From the NCBI GenBank assembly GCA_902587735.1, contig CACIML010000007.1, positions 1 to 39,568 on the forward strand: 39,568 nucleotides of DNA. Reading direction: 5' to 3'. Positions 18,559-27,375 of the stretch are shown piece by piece. Each line of letters begins with the position of its first letter. The first letter of the stretch is position 1. The translations under genes were made by a program, and so were the position numbers. The notes under the pieces were generated by a model that was given only the letters and a program-made list of their open reading frames with translations, was not told the DNA's origin and made no database searches. The stretch is from an uncultured Pelagibacteraceae bacterium. Its GTDB lineage: Bacteria; Pseudomonadota; Alphaproteobacteria; Pelagibacterales; Pelagibacteraceae.

Positions 18559-19908
18559 TTAAACTTTTTTTGCAACTTTTTTTCCAACTCTTTCACCGCT
18601 CCAATTTGCTCCATAAACTGTGGCATGAGCATCGGCGCAAGCTTCTCCTGCGAAAAATATTTTACCGACAGGTTTCCTTAAAGATTTTCTTAGATGAGCT
18701 TTACCAGGTATAGCTCCTGAATATGAACCTACTGTAAAAGGATTTTTTTTCCATGCTGTTGCATGTGCTTTGATTACATTATCACCAACTTTTGAACCAT
18801 AACTTTTTTTAAGAATGTTAAGAGCCCAATCTATTTGTGCTTTACTTCCTTCAGCTTCTAATTCTTCAGCAAATTTTCCTACTGTATCAAGATAACAAAG
18901 CCCACTTCCAGTAATATTAAACAGACCAGAAGCACCTTTTGGTGAAGCTGCACCATTACTTTGAATTTTATGGTAAAAGTAGAAATCAGGATATTTTATT
19001 CCTAATTGAAAAAGAAACTTTTTATCAAAGAGAAATGTAATATGATTGTAAGTGCCCATAGTAATCCCAGCAAATGCATCGTATTTATAATTTGGAAGGT
19101 CAGGGGTAAACTTAATTTTTCGAGCATTCAAAACTCCTGTTGAAACTGTAACGATGCAAGCTTTTGCGGAAATTATTCCATCATTTGTTACAACTTTAAC
19201 TCCTTTTTTGTCCCATATTATTTCTTTAGCGGTTGTTTTAAGTTTAACTGGTACCTCTTTTCTATAATCAGCAACCAGTGCACCGTAACCCTGCTTACAA
19301 AATTCTTTTCCACCAGGTCCTTTCCAATAGTAATCGTCTTTACATGAATAATCTTCTAAATCTCTTCCTGGGCTTGTTGAAAAAACGTGATGAGCAGTGT
19401 CAAACCAGCTTTTAGTTTTTAACTTTTTACTAACTTGACTCCATCCAGAAACATCTTTTTTTTGATTATATAAATTATCTTTTATTTTTCCATATATGTC
19501 CCAAAGATCTCCAGAATCTTGGTTTATACCGTCAAAGACATGTGTGTTTGAGTATCTATTTGGATATATTTTAAATTTTTCTTTATTCTTTCTTGCATAT
19601 TTTGAGAAAGGACTGTCATCAGAACCTTCAACCCAGTGACCTCCTAGATCATAAGGAACTCCAAAAATAGAAGTATTAGTATGACATCTTCCACCAGTAC
19701 GGCTCATCGCTTCAATACAAACAACGGATTTCCCTTTTTTCATTAGTTCAGCAGATGCTGCCAAACCCGCTGTACCTGCGCCAATTACAACAACATCAGG
19801 ATTAGACTGTGAAAAAGAAATTGTTGGTAAGGTTGCTAGCGCTAATCCTGATAGAGAAGTTTTTAAAAACTGTCTTCTTCCTATTATTTTCATTAATAAA
19901 CTTAACAA
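18559..19908 (-). CDS. Tat-exported flavin amine oxidase family protein
   Basis: GRRQFLKTSLSGLALATLP Tat signal; DVVVIGAGTAGLAASAELMKKGKSVVCIEAMSRTGGRCHT FAD site; C-terminal GKIFFAGEACADAHATVYGANWSGERV. Confidence 0.9.
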   Translation of the reverse strand: MLSLLMKIIGRRQFLKTSLSGLALATLPTISFSQSNPDVVVIGAGTAGLAASAELMKKGKSVVCIEAMSRTGGRCHTNTSIFGVPYDLGGHWVEGSDDSPFSKYARKNKEKFKIYPNRYSNTHVFDGINQDSGDLWDIYGKIKDNLYNQKKDVSGWSQVSKKLKTKSWFDTAHHVFSTSPGRDLEDYSCKDDYYWKGPGGKEFCKQGYGALVADYRKEVPVKLKTTAKEIIWDKKGVKVVTNDGIISAKACIVTVSTGVLNARKIKFTPDLPNYKYDAFAGITMGTYNHITFLFDKKFLFQLGIKYPDFYFYHKIQSNGAASPKGASGLFNITGSGLCYLDTVGKFAEELEAEGSKAQIDWALNILKKSYGSKVGDNVIKAHATAWKKNPFTVGSYSGAIPGKAHLRKSLRKPVGKIFFAGEACADAHATVYGANWSGERVGKKVAKKV

Positions 19909-19994
19909 ATCAAGCTATTGTTCACTAGAATTTAATTTAGCAAGTTGAATAGTCGCCAATAGGTTGAAAACCAATATAGACACTAATAACAATC

Positions 19995-20042
19995 ATTGCC
20001 TTGTACTTAAGATTAAATATTGCCTTGTACTTAAGATTAAAT
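19995..20042. repeat. Perfect 24-bp tandem duplication in the divergent intergenic region
   Basis: attgccttgtacttaagattaaat at 19995-20018 and 20019-20042. Confidence 0.97.
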
Positions 20043-20074
20043 TTTGTTTAAAATATTATTTTTAAAAAAAAACG

Positions 20075-20803
20075 ATGACAAAAAAAAAAAAGAAAATAAA
20101 AAAAAAGAAAACTTCTGAACCACTTAGTTTAGAAAAATTACCTTATACACTTAGTAAGTTTTACAAAAATTATAAAAAGCAAAAAGAAATTGATGATTTA
20201 AGAAAAATTAAATTTCAAGAAAGAGAAGAATATAAAAATATTGTTCAAGAAAAAAAAAAACTATCAGCAAGAACAGATAAAATCGAAAAAGAAGAAGAAA
20301 GAATAAGATTAAAAGAGGAAGAACTAAAACAAAAAGAAAATGAGATAAAATTAAAAGAAGAAGAGCAAAGAAAAAAAGATGAGTACTTAAGATTAAAAGA
20401 TTCAGACTTAAGACGTAAAGATCTTGATCAAAACCGAAGAGACAAACAATTACAAATAAAGGCAGAAGAACAAAAACGAAAAGATGTAGATTTATCAGTC
20501 AGAGAAGAAGAGCAAAAACGAAAAGATCAAAAGGAAAATAGGAAAAAATACAAAGAGATGAAAATTAAAGCTATCCATGAAGCAGAGTTAAAAAATCAAG
20601 AAGAAATTAGAATAAAGGAGTGGGAAAGAAAATTTGAAGAAGATAGACGATTAGAAGAAAAACGTGAAGATTTAAAAGCTGAAAGAATAGCAAGAAAACA
20701 GCAAGAAAGATCAGTTTTATTAGAGGATAAAGAAAACCTACCAGAAGAAGAATTAGTTTCTAGATTAGAGAACTTTGAAACAAAACATTCGAAAAAAAAT
20801 TAA
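20075..20803 (+). CDS. Highly charged coiled-coil / single-alpha-helix protein
   Basis: Nearly uninterrupted E/K/R-rich sequence with repeats such as EEQKRKD-DL--REEEQKRKD; no other domain seen. Confidence 0.8.
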   Translation: MTKKKKKIKKKKTSEPLSLEKLPYTLSKFYKNYKKQKEIDDLRKIKFQEREEYKNIVQEKKKLSARTDKIEKEEERIRLKEEELKQKENEIKLKEEEQRKKDEYLRLKDSDLRRKDLDQNRRDKQLQIKAEEQKRKDVDLSVREEEQKRKDQKENRKKYKEMKIKAIHEAELKNQEEIRIKEWERKFEEDRRLEEKREDLKAERIARKQQERSVLLEDKENLPEEELVSRLENFETKHSKKN

Positions 20804-22131
20804 GCTTTATTATTTGAAAGATCTACACCTGTATCTGGATCAAGTTCTATTCCTGCGGGTGTAATGTTTCTTGGAAGAGGAGTAAAAGTGTTGTCTGGGT
20901 TTTCAGCAACTTTTCTTACTGCCATTCTATATATTCCAAATAAAGCAATTAAAGCATGAAAAAAAAGTAAATAGACAAAATAACCATTGGGACCAAGATT
21001 ATCCATTACAATAGAACAAGCTAACGGACCCCCCATTGCCCCTAATCCAAAAACTAACTGCAAACCTCCTCCTGCAGCAACAAATTTTTCTTTTGGAACA
21101 AAGTCATTGGTATGAGCAAGATTTAACGCAAAAACACAAAGAGCTATACCAGAATAAATTGTTATAATAATAAAGAAATTTAACTTACTTGTTCCAGCGT
21201 AAGTTATCAAACTAAAATCTTTAAATACATTTATGTCTAAAAGCATATGGAGAGCATTTAAATTAAAAAGTTTTTCACTTGATATAAAAATTAATGAAAA
21301 ACAAAAAACAGCACTAAATAAATTACATAAAATAATTATAATTCTTCTATTATATTTATCTGAAAGATATCCTATTGGAGCTTGAAAAAAAGCTCCTGCA
21401 ATGGTTGTTAAAAAAAGTAATATTGAAATTTCAAAGAGAGAAAAATTTATTTTTGTTGCGTATACAGCAAACATTGCAAATAAAGCAGAATAAATTGCAC
21501 CTGTACAAAATGAACTGACCGTACCTAAAGGCGAGATTTTATAAAGTTCTATTAAATTTAAAGTACCAATTTTTTTAAATTTTGGAGCAGGACGCTTCGT
21601 AAGCAAGATTGGAACTAAAGCTATTGATAATAAAATAGAAACTAAAATAAAAGGTTTAAAACTTGTTGGGTCATCAAAATTTAATAGAAGAGCTCCAGAT
21701 CCTAAAGCTAGATAATTTATAATCATATATATAGAAAGTAATTTTCCTCTGGTTCTATTGTTAGCTCTATCATTAAGCCAGCTTTCAGCCACAACATAAC
21801 AACTTACTAAACTTAATCCTGTTAAGAACCTTCCCAAGGTCCAAACAATAGGATTTACATATGCTGCAATAATTAAAATACTTAATGATGCTGTTGATGC
21901 AAAAGCGGCAAAGACTCTAATATGACCCACTCTTGAAACCATATTAGGAGTTAAATTAGAACCAACAAAATATCCTACAAAATATCCTGACATAATTATT
22001 CCTGTTGATAAAGAACTGAAGTTTTCTATTACAGATCTTACGCCCATTAGATTGCCTTGAAGTCCGTTAGCTAAAAGAATTATTCCTATTCCGGTAAATA
22101 AAGCCCAAGTATTTTTTACTATTTTGACCAT
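20800..22131 (-). CDS. MFS transporter
   Basis: Multi-TM ORF with GRFLTGLSLVSCYVVAESWLNDRA and GYLSDKYNRR motifs. Confidence 0.88.
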   Translation of the reverse strand: MVKIVKNTWALFTGIGIILLANGLQGNLMGVRSVIENFSSLSTGIIMSGYFVGYFVGSNLTPNMVSRVGHIRVFAAFASTASLSILIIAAYVNPIVWTLGRFLTGLSLVSCYVVAESWLNDRANNRTRGKLLSIYMIINYLALGSGALLLNFDDPTSFKPFILVSILLSIALVPILLTKRPAPKFKKIGTLNLIELYKISPLGTVSSFCTGAIYSALFAMFAVYATKINFSLFEISILLFLTTIAGAFFQAPIGYLSDKYNRRIIIILCNLFSAVFCFSLIFISSEKLFNLNALHMLLDINVFKDFSLITYAGTSKLNFFIIITIYSGIALCVFALNLAHTNDFVPKEKFVAAGGGLQLVFGLGAMGGPLACSIVMDNLGPNGYFVYLLFFHALIALFGIYRMAVRKVAENPDNTFTPLPRNITPAGIELDPDTGVDLSNNKA

Positions 22132-22183
22132 TTTTTTGAGTGAGTATGCCTTTTGTATAAAAAAGCAAGTAGTTAATTATTTA

Positions 22184-23041
22184 TTATGTTTTTTTTAAGG
22201 CTAAGAAAGAATGAATTCCAATTGTTAATATGATCACTGAGCCACCTAATATAGCTTCCAAACTAGGTTGCTCTTTAATAACTAACCATACCCAAATCGG
22301 ACCTAGTATAGTTTCTAGCAGGAAAAAAAGATTAACCTCAGCAGCTGTAATAAATCTTGGAGCTATCGTTACTAAAACGAAAGGTATAGCTACGCACATA
22401 ATACACATCAGGGGAATAAAAATTATGTCATTTCCAACTAACTCAAAGTTTTTTACAAAGAAAAAGGCAAATATAGCAACACATAGCTTGCCAATTACTG
22501 CTGATGGAACAAGATCTCTATTTTTGGCATATCTTGCTAAAATAGCGTTACAAGCAAGACCAAATGCTGTCACTAGCCCGAAAAAATCCCCATAAAAGTT
22601 ACCTAAATTAAGCGAGTCATAGAAAATATAAACACAAGCTAGAAAAGTTATTATTATTGCAGTCCAGGTTTTTTTGTCAGGGGCTTCTTTTAAAAATATA
22701 GCTCCCAATATAGCAGAAATCATTGGAGCTAGAGCAATCATTACCAAAGTATTGGCTACGTTAGTATTTTGAATAGATATTATAAAAGTAATATTACATG
22801 CTGAGAAACTGAAAATGTAAAATATTCCTGGATAACCTATTCCAAATAGAACTTTAAGAAAATTTTTATTATAAAAAATTAATGTACCAATTAAAACAAA
22901 CACAAAAGGTATTGCTCCTCTATAGAACAACATTCCCCAGGTTTCTATACTGGATAATCTAATTAATAGAGAGTCTGGAGTAATAAGGAATACAGCTATA
23001 AATGCTAGAAGGGAGCCTTTTTGTTGATTTGTAAGGTTCAT
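22184..23041 (-). CDS. EamA/DMT-superfamily transporter
   Basis: 285-aa multi-TM ORF, LKEAPDKKTWTAIIITFLACVYIF and internal duplication typical of EamA. Confidence 0.88.
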   Translation of the reverse strand: MNLTNQQKGSLLAFIAVFLITPDSLLIRLSSIETWGMLFYRGAIPFVFVLIGTLIFYNKNFLKVLFGIGYPGIFYIFSFSACNITFIISIQNTNVANTLVMIALAPMISAILGAIFLKEAPDKKTWTAIIITFLACVYIFYDSLNLGNFYGDFFGLVTAFGLACNAILARYAKNRDLVPSAVIGKLCVAIFAFFFVKNFELVGNDIIFIPLMCIMCVAIPFVLVTIAPRFITAAEVNLFFLLETILGPIWVWLVIKEQPSLEAILGGSVIILTIGIHSFLALKKT

Positions 23042-23113
23042 TTAAAAATTGTTATAAATTTATATATATATTTTTTATCATTGTTTTATTAATTTACTTA
23101 TAATATCTTTATA

Positions 23114-23171
23114 CCAGCGCCGATTTAAGTCGAATTGCGGGGCGCTATATAAAATCCTGCTAAATAGATGT
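23114..23171 (+). ncRNA. SAM-II riboswitch aptamer
   Basis: AGCGCC (23116-23121)/GGCGCT (23141-23146) P1, GATTTAA and AATTGC loops, pseudoknot GCGGG/CCTGC, downstream TAAA...GCTAAA; located upstream of bhmT. Confidence 0.9.
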
Positions 23172-23180
23172 TTCTATATG

Positions 23181-23210
23181 AACCACCTTTTTAGCAGGTG
23201 GTTTTTTTTT
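23181..23210 (+). terminator. Intrinsic terminator, expression platform of the SAM-II element
   Basis: AACCACCT (23181-23188) / AGGTGGTT (23196-23203) with T run. Confidence 0.9.
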
Positions 23211-23230
23211 GAATCATTTCTCAATTAATA

Positions 23231-23287
23231 AACCGGGTATTTGAACCATATTGTGCACCCAGCATAAGCTAAAGCACTAAAAAGGAG
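23231..23287 (+). ncRNA. Second SAM-responsive aptamer, probable SAM-V (SAM-II-like fold)
   Basis: GGGT (23235-23238)/ACCC (23257-23260) P1 enclosing ATTTGAACCATATTGTGC; pseudoknot GTGC (23253-23256)/GCAC (23274-23277); AGCATAAG and AAAAAGG tail. Confidence 0.65.
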
Positions 23288-23361
23288 AAAAGGGCTCAAT
23301 TTATTTCCCATTCAGTTAATTTAATGGGCTTCTTTTCTCCATTAGTTTGGAGAAAAAAATG
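23284..23361 (+). promoter_or_regulatory. Alternative-pairing Shine-Dalgarno switch in the bhmT leader
   Basis: GGAGAAAAG (23284-23292) and SD-containing GGAGAAAA (23349-23356) both complementary to CTTTTCTCC (23332-23340). Confidence 0.75.
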
Positions 23362-24417
23362 AAAAAAAGAAGTTTAAAAGAAAGATTAGACAAAGGCCCT
23401 GTTATATGTGCAGAAGGTTTTCTTTTTGAAATAGAAAAGAGAGGCTACATGTCTTCTGGAGAGTTTGTTCCAATGGTTTCATTAGAAAATCCTGAAGCTC
23501 TATTAAATTTACATAGAGACTTTCAGCACGCAGGCTCAGATATTGTTCAGGCATTTACTTATAACGGACACAGAGAAAAAATGCGTGTTATTGGCAAAGA
23601 GGAGTTGCTAGAACCTCTTAATAGAGCAGCATTACAAATTGCCAAAGATGTTGCCGTTAGTCCAATGGGTAAAGAAGAAAATTTAATGGCTGGAAATATT
23701 TCAAATTCAAATATTTGGAATCAAAATGATAAAAAATCCCAATTAGAAGTAGAAAAAATGTTTCGGGAAATGGTAGCTTGGGCAGTTGATGAAGGTGCAG
23801 ACATTTTAATTGGTGAAACTTTTTATTATGCAGAAGAAGCGTACACTGCTTTAAAAGTAATGAAAGAAACCGGACTTCCATCTGTGATTACGATTGCTCC
23901 ATATGGTGAAAATATTATGAGAGATAGAATTTCTATTCTTGATACTTGTAAAGAGTTAGAACAAATAGGAGGAGATGTAGTAGGGATGAATTGTCATAGA
24001 GGACCTAATACAATGATGCCTTATCTAAAAGAGATTAGAAAAGAGTTAAAGTGTCATGTAGCTGGACTACCCATCACTTATAGAACAACCGATGATCATC
24101 CAACTTTTTTTAATTTACCTGATAATAATGGATGTTCTTGTCCTTCACCTCATGAAACAACTTTTCCTACAGCCCTAGATCCAATGCAATGTAGCAGATA
24201 TGAAATTGGACAATTTGCAAAAGAAGCTTATGATTTAGGAATAAATTACCTAGGTGTTTGTTGTGGAGCAACCCCTATGCTAATTAGAGAAGTTGCTGAA
24301 TCAGTGGGATTAAAAGTTCCTGCTAGCAAATATAGAGAAAATATGGAAAATCATTATATGTTTGGAAAAAATAAACGAATTCCAAAACATATAAAAGACT
24401 ATAGAAATAAAGCATAA
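23359..24417 (+). CDS. bhmT: Betaine-homocysteine S-methyltransferase family protein
   Basis: AEGFLFEIEKRGYMSSGEFVPMVSLENPEALLNLHRDF..., GMNCHRGP, GVCCGATP zinc site; SAM riboswitch leader. ATG at 23359 (track uses TTG at 23347). Confidence 0.9.
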   Translation: MKKRSLKERLDKGPVICAEGFLFEIEKRGYMSSGEFVPMVSLENPEALLNLHRDFQHAGSDIVQAFTYNGHREKMRVIGKEELLEPLNRAALQIAKDVAVSPMGKEENLMAGNISNSNIWNQNDKKSQLEVEKMFREMVAWAVDEGADILIGETFYYAEEAYTALKVMKETGLPSVITIAPYGENIMRDRISILDTCKELEQIGGDVVGMNCHRGPNTMMPYLKEIRKELKCHVAGLPITYRTTDDHPTFFNLPDNNGCSCPSPHETTFPTALDPMQCSRYEIGQFAKEAYDLGINYLGVCCGATPMLIREVAESVGLKVPASKYRENMENHYMFGKNKRIPKHIKDYRNKA

Positions 24418-24445
24418 TTGTCTTATAATTTGTTATTCATAAATT

Positions 24446-24823
24446 ATGATTAAACAAATGCTAAGCAAAGAGGTAAAGGATTATGTAAAAGATAATCCTA
24501 AATCAGTGTTACTTGATGTGAGAACAGAAGAAGAATGGCTTTCTGATGGAAAGCCAGATGGTGAAAAAATTTTATTAAAAACCCATTTTTTAACAATTCA
24601 ATTTGCTGACAAAACTTTTAATGAAAATTTTATTGAAGATTTTAAAAAGCTAAATATTGAAAAAGACTATGAAATATTAACAATGTGCATGGGGGGTGTT
24701 AGATCTCAATCGACCGCAGAACTTTTAACAAAAGAAGGTTACAATTGTGTAAATATTTCAGATGGATTTTTAGGCAACTCTGAAAATCTTGGTTGGAAAA
24801 AATCAGGTTTACCTAGCAAATAA
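24446..24823 (+). CDS. Rhodanese-like sulfurtransferase
   Basis: LLDVRTEEEW and catalytic-loop CMGGVRSQSTAELL. Confidence 0.9.
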   Translation: MIKQMLSKEVKDYVKDNPKSVLLDVRTEEEWLSDGKPDGEKILLKTHFLTIQFADKTFNENFIEDFKKLNIEKDYEILTMCMGGVRSQSTAELLTKEGYNCVNISDGFLGNSENLGWKKSGLPSK

Positions 24824-24836
24824 AAAGTAAGCAATT

Positions 24837-25391
24837 TTATTGCGAATAAGGTTTTCTAGAAAATATTTTTTTAACCATTGGCTCAAAATCTTTTAAAGGT
24901 AATGATTTAAAATTTGGATCAAAAGATTTTTGGTCCCAATTTTCACAGAAATCTACAGTATCTTTATAGTATTTGTGTCCTTTATATTTGTCTCTTTGAT
25001 TTCTATTACCACCTAAGTGGTGTGCATAGTAGTACATTTGAAACTCACCATGTTTTTCGACAATCCAATGAGTTTTTTCACTTACGTATGGCTTAAGAAC
25101 CGCAGCAGCATATTCTGAATGATTTAGGGGAGCTAGCTCGTCACCAACATCATGCAGTAGGGTAGCAACAACCATTTCATCGTTAGCTTTGTCATTTAAA
25201 GCTCGAGTTGCTGATTGTAATGAATGTTCAAGTCTAGTTATTTGGTAACCTTCTAGAGTATTAGTTAGTCCACCCATAAATTTGATTAATCGATCAGCAG
25301 TACCTTCAATATATTTTTTTTCATGTTTTTCTAACAATAGATAGTCTTCTTTTGTACCATCTTTCATTTGTACGAATTTTGTTGTCTCCAT
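24837..25391 (-). CDS. HD-domain protein, HD-oxygenase/phosphohydrolase type
   Basis: YQITRLEHSLQSATRAL...VVATLLHDVGDELAPLNHSEYAA...HGEFQMYYYAHHLGG...FCENWDQKSFDP. Confidence 0.82.
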   Translation of the reverse strand: METTKFVQMKDGTKEDYLLLEKHEKKYIEGTADRLIKFMGGLTNTLEGYQITRLEHSLQSATRALNDKANDEMVVATLLHDVGDELAPLNHSEYAAAVLKPYVSEKTHWIVEKHGEFQMYYYAHHLGGNRNQRDKYKGHKYYKDTVDFCENWDQKSFDPNFKSLPLKDFEPMVKKIFSRKPYSQ

Positions 25392-25395
25392 AAAT

Positions 25396-26877
25396 TTAAT
25401 TGTTAGAAGCTGTACTTAATAAAGATAATTGAGTTATTTTATCATCACCCAGATTGTCAATTGGTTTTACTGGGTATTCTCCTGTGAAATAGTGATCTGT
25501 AAGTTGGGGATAGGTATTATTTCTTTTATCAAAACCCATTGCTCTATACATTCCATCGATCGATAAAAATTTTAAAGACTTTGCATTTATGTACTCACAA
25601 ATTTCATCATTTGTTTTATTTGCAGCTAAGAGTTCCTTTTTAGTAGGTGTATCTACACCATAAAAATCAGGAAATTTTATTTCAGGAGAAGCAATTCTAA
25701 CATGAACCTCTTTAGCTCCAGCATCATAAAGCATTTTCACTATTTTGTGTGAAGTGGTTCCTCTAACAAGTGAATCATCAACTAAAATAATTTTTTTATT
25801 TTTAATTGATGATTTATTAGCATTTAACTTTAATTTAACTCCTAAACTTCTTATTTTTTGTGCTGGCTCTATAAAGGTTCTTCCAACATAATGGTTTCGT
25901 ATTATTCCAAGTTCAAATTTTTTACCTATATGTTGGCTATATCCAATTGCAGCAGCATTTCCAGAATCTGGGACAGGGACCACTAGGTCTGCTTCCACAT
26001 TTGTTTCTTTGGCAAGCTCAATACCAAAATTTTTTCTATATTCATAAGCACATTTTCCATTAAGAATACTGTCTGGCCTTGAAAAGTAAATATATTCAAA
26101 AACACAAGGTCTGGTTTTTTTAATTGGGAAAGGTTTAATACTTTTTAATTCATCATTTTCTATATAAACAACTTCACCATTTTTTACATCTCTAACAAAT
26201 TTTGCTCCTATAATATCTAATGCACAAGTTTCTGATGCAAAAACATAGGAATTTTTTAACTTTCCAATTACCAAAGGTCTTATTCCAAAAGGGTCTCTTA
26301 CTCCGAATAAAGTGTTTTGTGCAAGCATAATTAATGCGTATCCTCCTTGAATTTGAAATAATGCATCAATTATTTTGTCAATTGTTGTGTTTCTTTTTGA
26401 TTTTGCTACTAATTGAACAATTGTTTCTGTGTCAGACGTTGTATGAAAAATTGCACCATCTTCAACCAGTTTCGTTCTTAGAGTAATCGCGTTTGTTAAA
26501 TTTCCATTATGAGCAACCCCAATACCGCCTGCATTAGTATCAGCAAAAAAAGGTTGTACATTTCTTATAGTCGCTCCACCAGTGGTGCTATATCGATTAT
26601 GACCTATGGCATAATTACCAGGTAAATTTTTTAATATTTTTTCTTTATTAAAGTTGTCACCAACTAATCCAAATCTTTTTTCTGAATGATATTTTTTACC
26701 ATCAAAAGAAACAATACCACAACCTTCTTGGCCTCTGTGTTGTAAAGCATGCAGTCCCAAGGCTACAAGAGTAGATGCATCAGTACTATTACTAATTCCA
26801 AAAACACCACATTCTTCTTTTATTTTTGGATTATAATTCTTCAATCTTTTCTTTAGATTCTTTATATTTTTTTTCAT
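25396..26877 (-). CDS. purF: Amidophosphoribosyltransferase
   Basis: ECGVFGI, ALQHRGQEGCGI, HNGNLTN, SDTETIVQL, VPDSGNAAAIGYS, ILVDDSLVRGTTS. Confidence 0.96.
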   Translation of the reverse strand: MKKNIKNLKKRLKNYNPKIKEECGVFGISNSTDASTLVALGLHALQHRGQEGCGIVSFDGKKYHSEKRFGLVGDNFNKEKILKNLPGNYAIGHNRYSTTGGATIRNVQPFFADTNAGGIGVAHNGNLTNAITLRTKLVEDGAIFHTTSDTETIVQLVAKSKRNTTIDKIIDALFQIQGGYALIMLAQNTLFGVRDPFGIRPLVIGKLKNSYVFASETCALDIIGAKFVRDVKNGEVVYIENDELKSIKPFPIKKTRPCVFEYIYFSRPDSILNGKCAYEYRKNFGIELAKETNVEADLVVPVPDSGNAAAIGYSQHIGKKFELGIIRNHYVGRTFIEPAQKIRSLGVKLKLNANKSSIKNKKIILVDDSLVRGTTSHKIVKMLYDAGAKEVHVRIASPEIKFPDFYGVDTPTKKELLAANKTNDEICEYINAKSLKFLSIDGMYRAMGFDKRNNTYPQLTDHYFTGEYPVKPIDNLGDDKITQLSLLSTASNN

Positions 26878-27373
26878 TAGGGAATTCTTTAATTAGATAA
26901 CTACTACCTTTTTTAACATATGGAAAGGTCAATGATTTTTTAATACTTAATGGCCAATTATTATGATTATAGAATATATTTACAGTTGCAAATATACATA
27001 CGCAAATAACATATCCTCTTATAAATCCAAAAAAGAATCCAAATACAGTATCAACTTTTCCAAGACCAGAATATTTTACTGCCTTACTTATTCCTTTATT
27101 AATCATCAATATCACAAAAATGACTAAGACAAAAATTGAAATACCCAAAACAACATCTAAAACATATTCATTATCAATTAAGTCTTTCACGTAAGGCTTT
27201 GCTCTAGGAAAAATAACAAGTGTAACAACGTAGCCTAGCAACCATTTAAAAGCTGCAAGTAAACTTAATACAAAACCTTTTCTAGAACATTTAATTAACG
27301 AAAGAACTGTAAAAAAAATATAAATTAAGTCAAAACTCGAAACTTCATTATAAAAGTTTTTTAATATTTCCAT
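26831..27373 (-). CDS. cvpA: CvpA family membrane protein
   Basis: Four-TM-like ORF with KCSRKGFVLSL and GKVDTVFGFFFGFIRGYVI, directly upstream of purF. Confidence 0.88.
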   Translation of the reverse strand: MEILKNFYNEVSSFDLIYIFFTVLSLIKCSRKGFVLSLLAAFKWLLGYVVTLVIFPRAKPYVKDLIDNEYVLDVVLGISIFVLVIFVILMINKGISKAVKYSGLGKVDTVFGFFFGFIRGYVICVCIFATVNIFYNHNNWPLSIKKSLTFPYVKKGSSYLIKEFPNEKKYKESKEKIEEL

Positions 27374-27375
27374 AA

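Noticed and set aside
24825-24841. GCAATTTTATTGC between convergent rhodanese and HD genes as a terminator
   Set aside because: Only 5-bp stem with 3-nt loop and no clear T run; too weak to list.
26831-26877. 47-bp cvpA/purF overlap as a novel overlapping gene arrangement
   Set aside because: An in-frame downstream TTG gives a shorter PurF start (KNYNPKIKEECGVFGI) and a much smaller overlap, so start-codon choice explains it.
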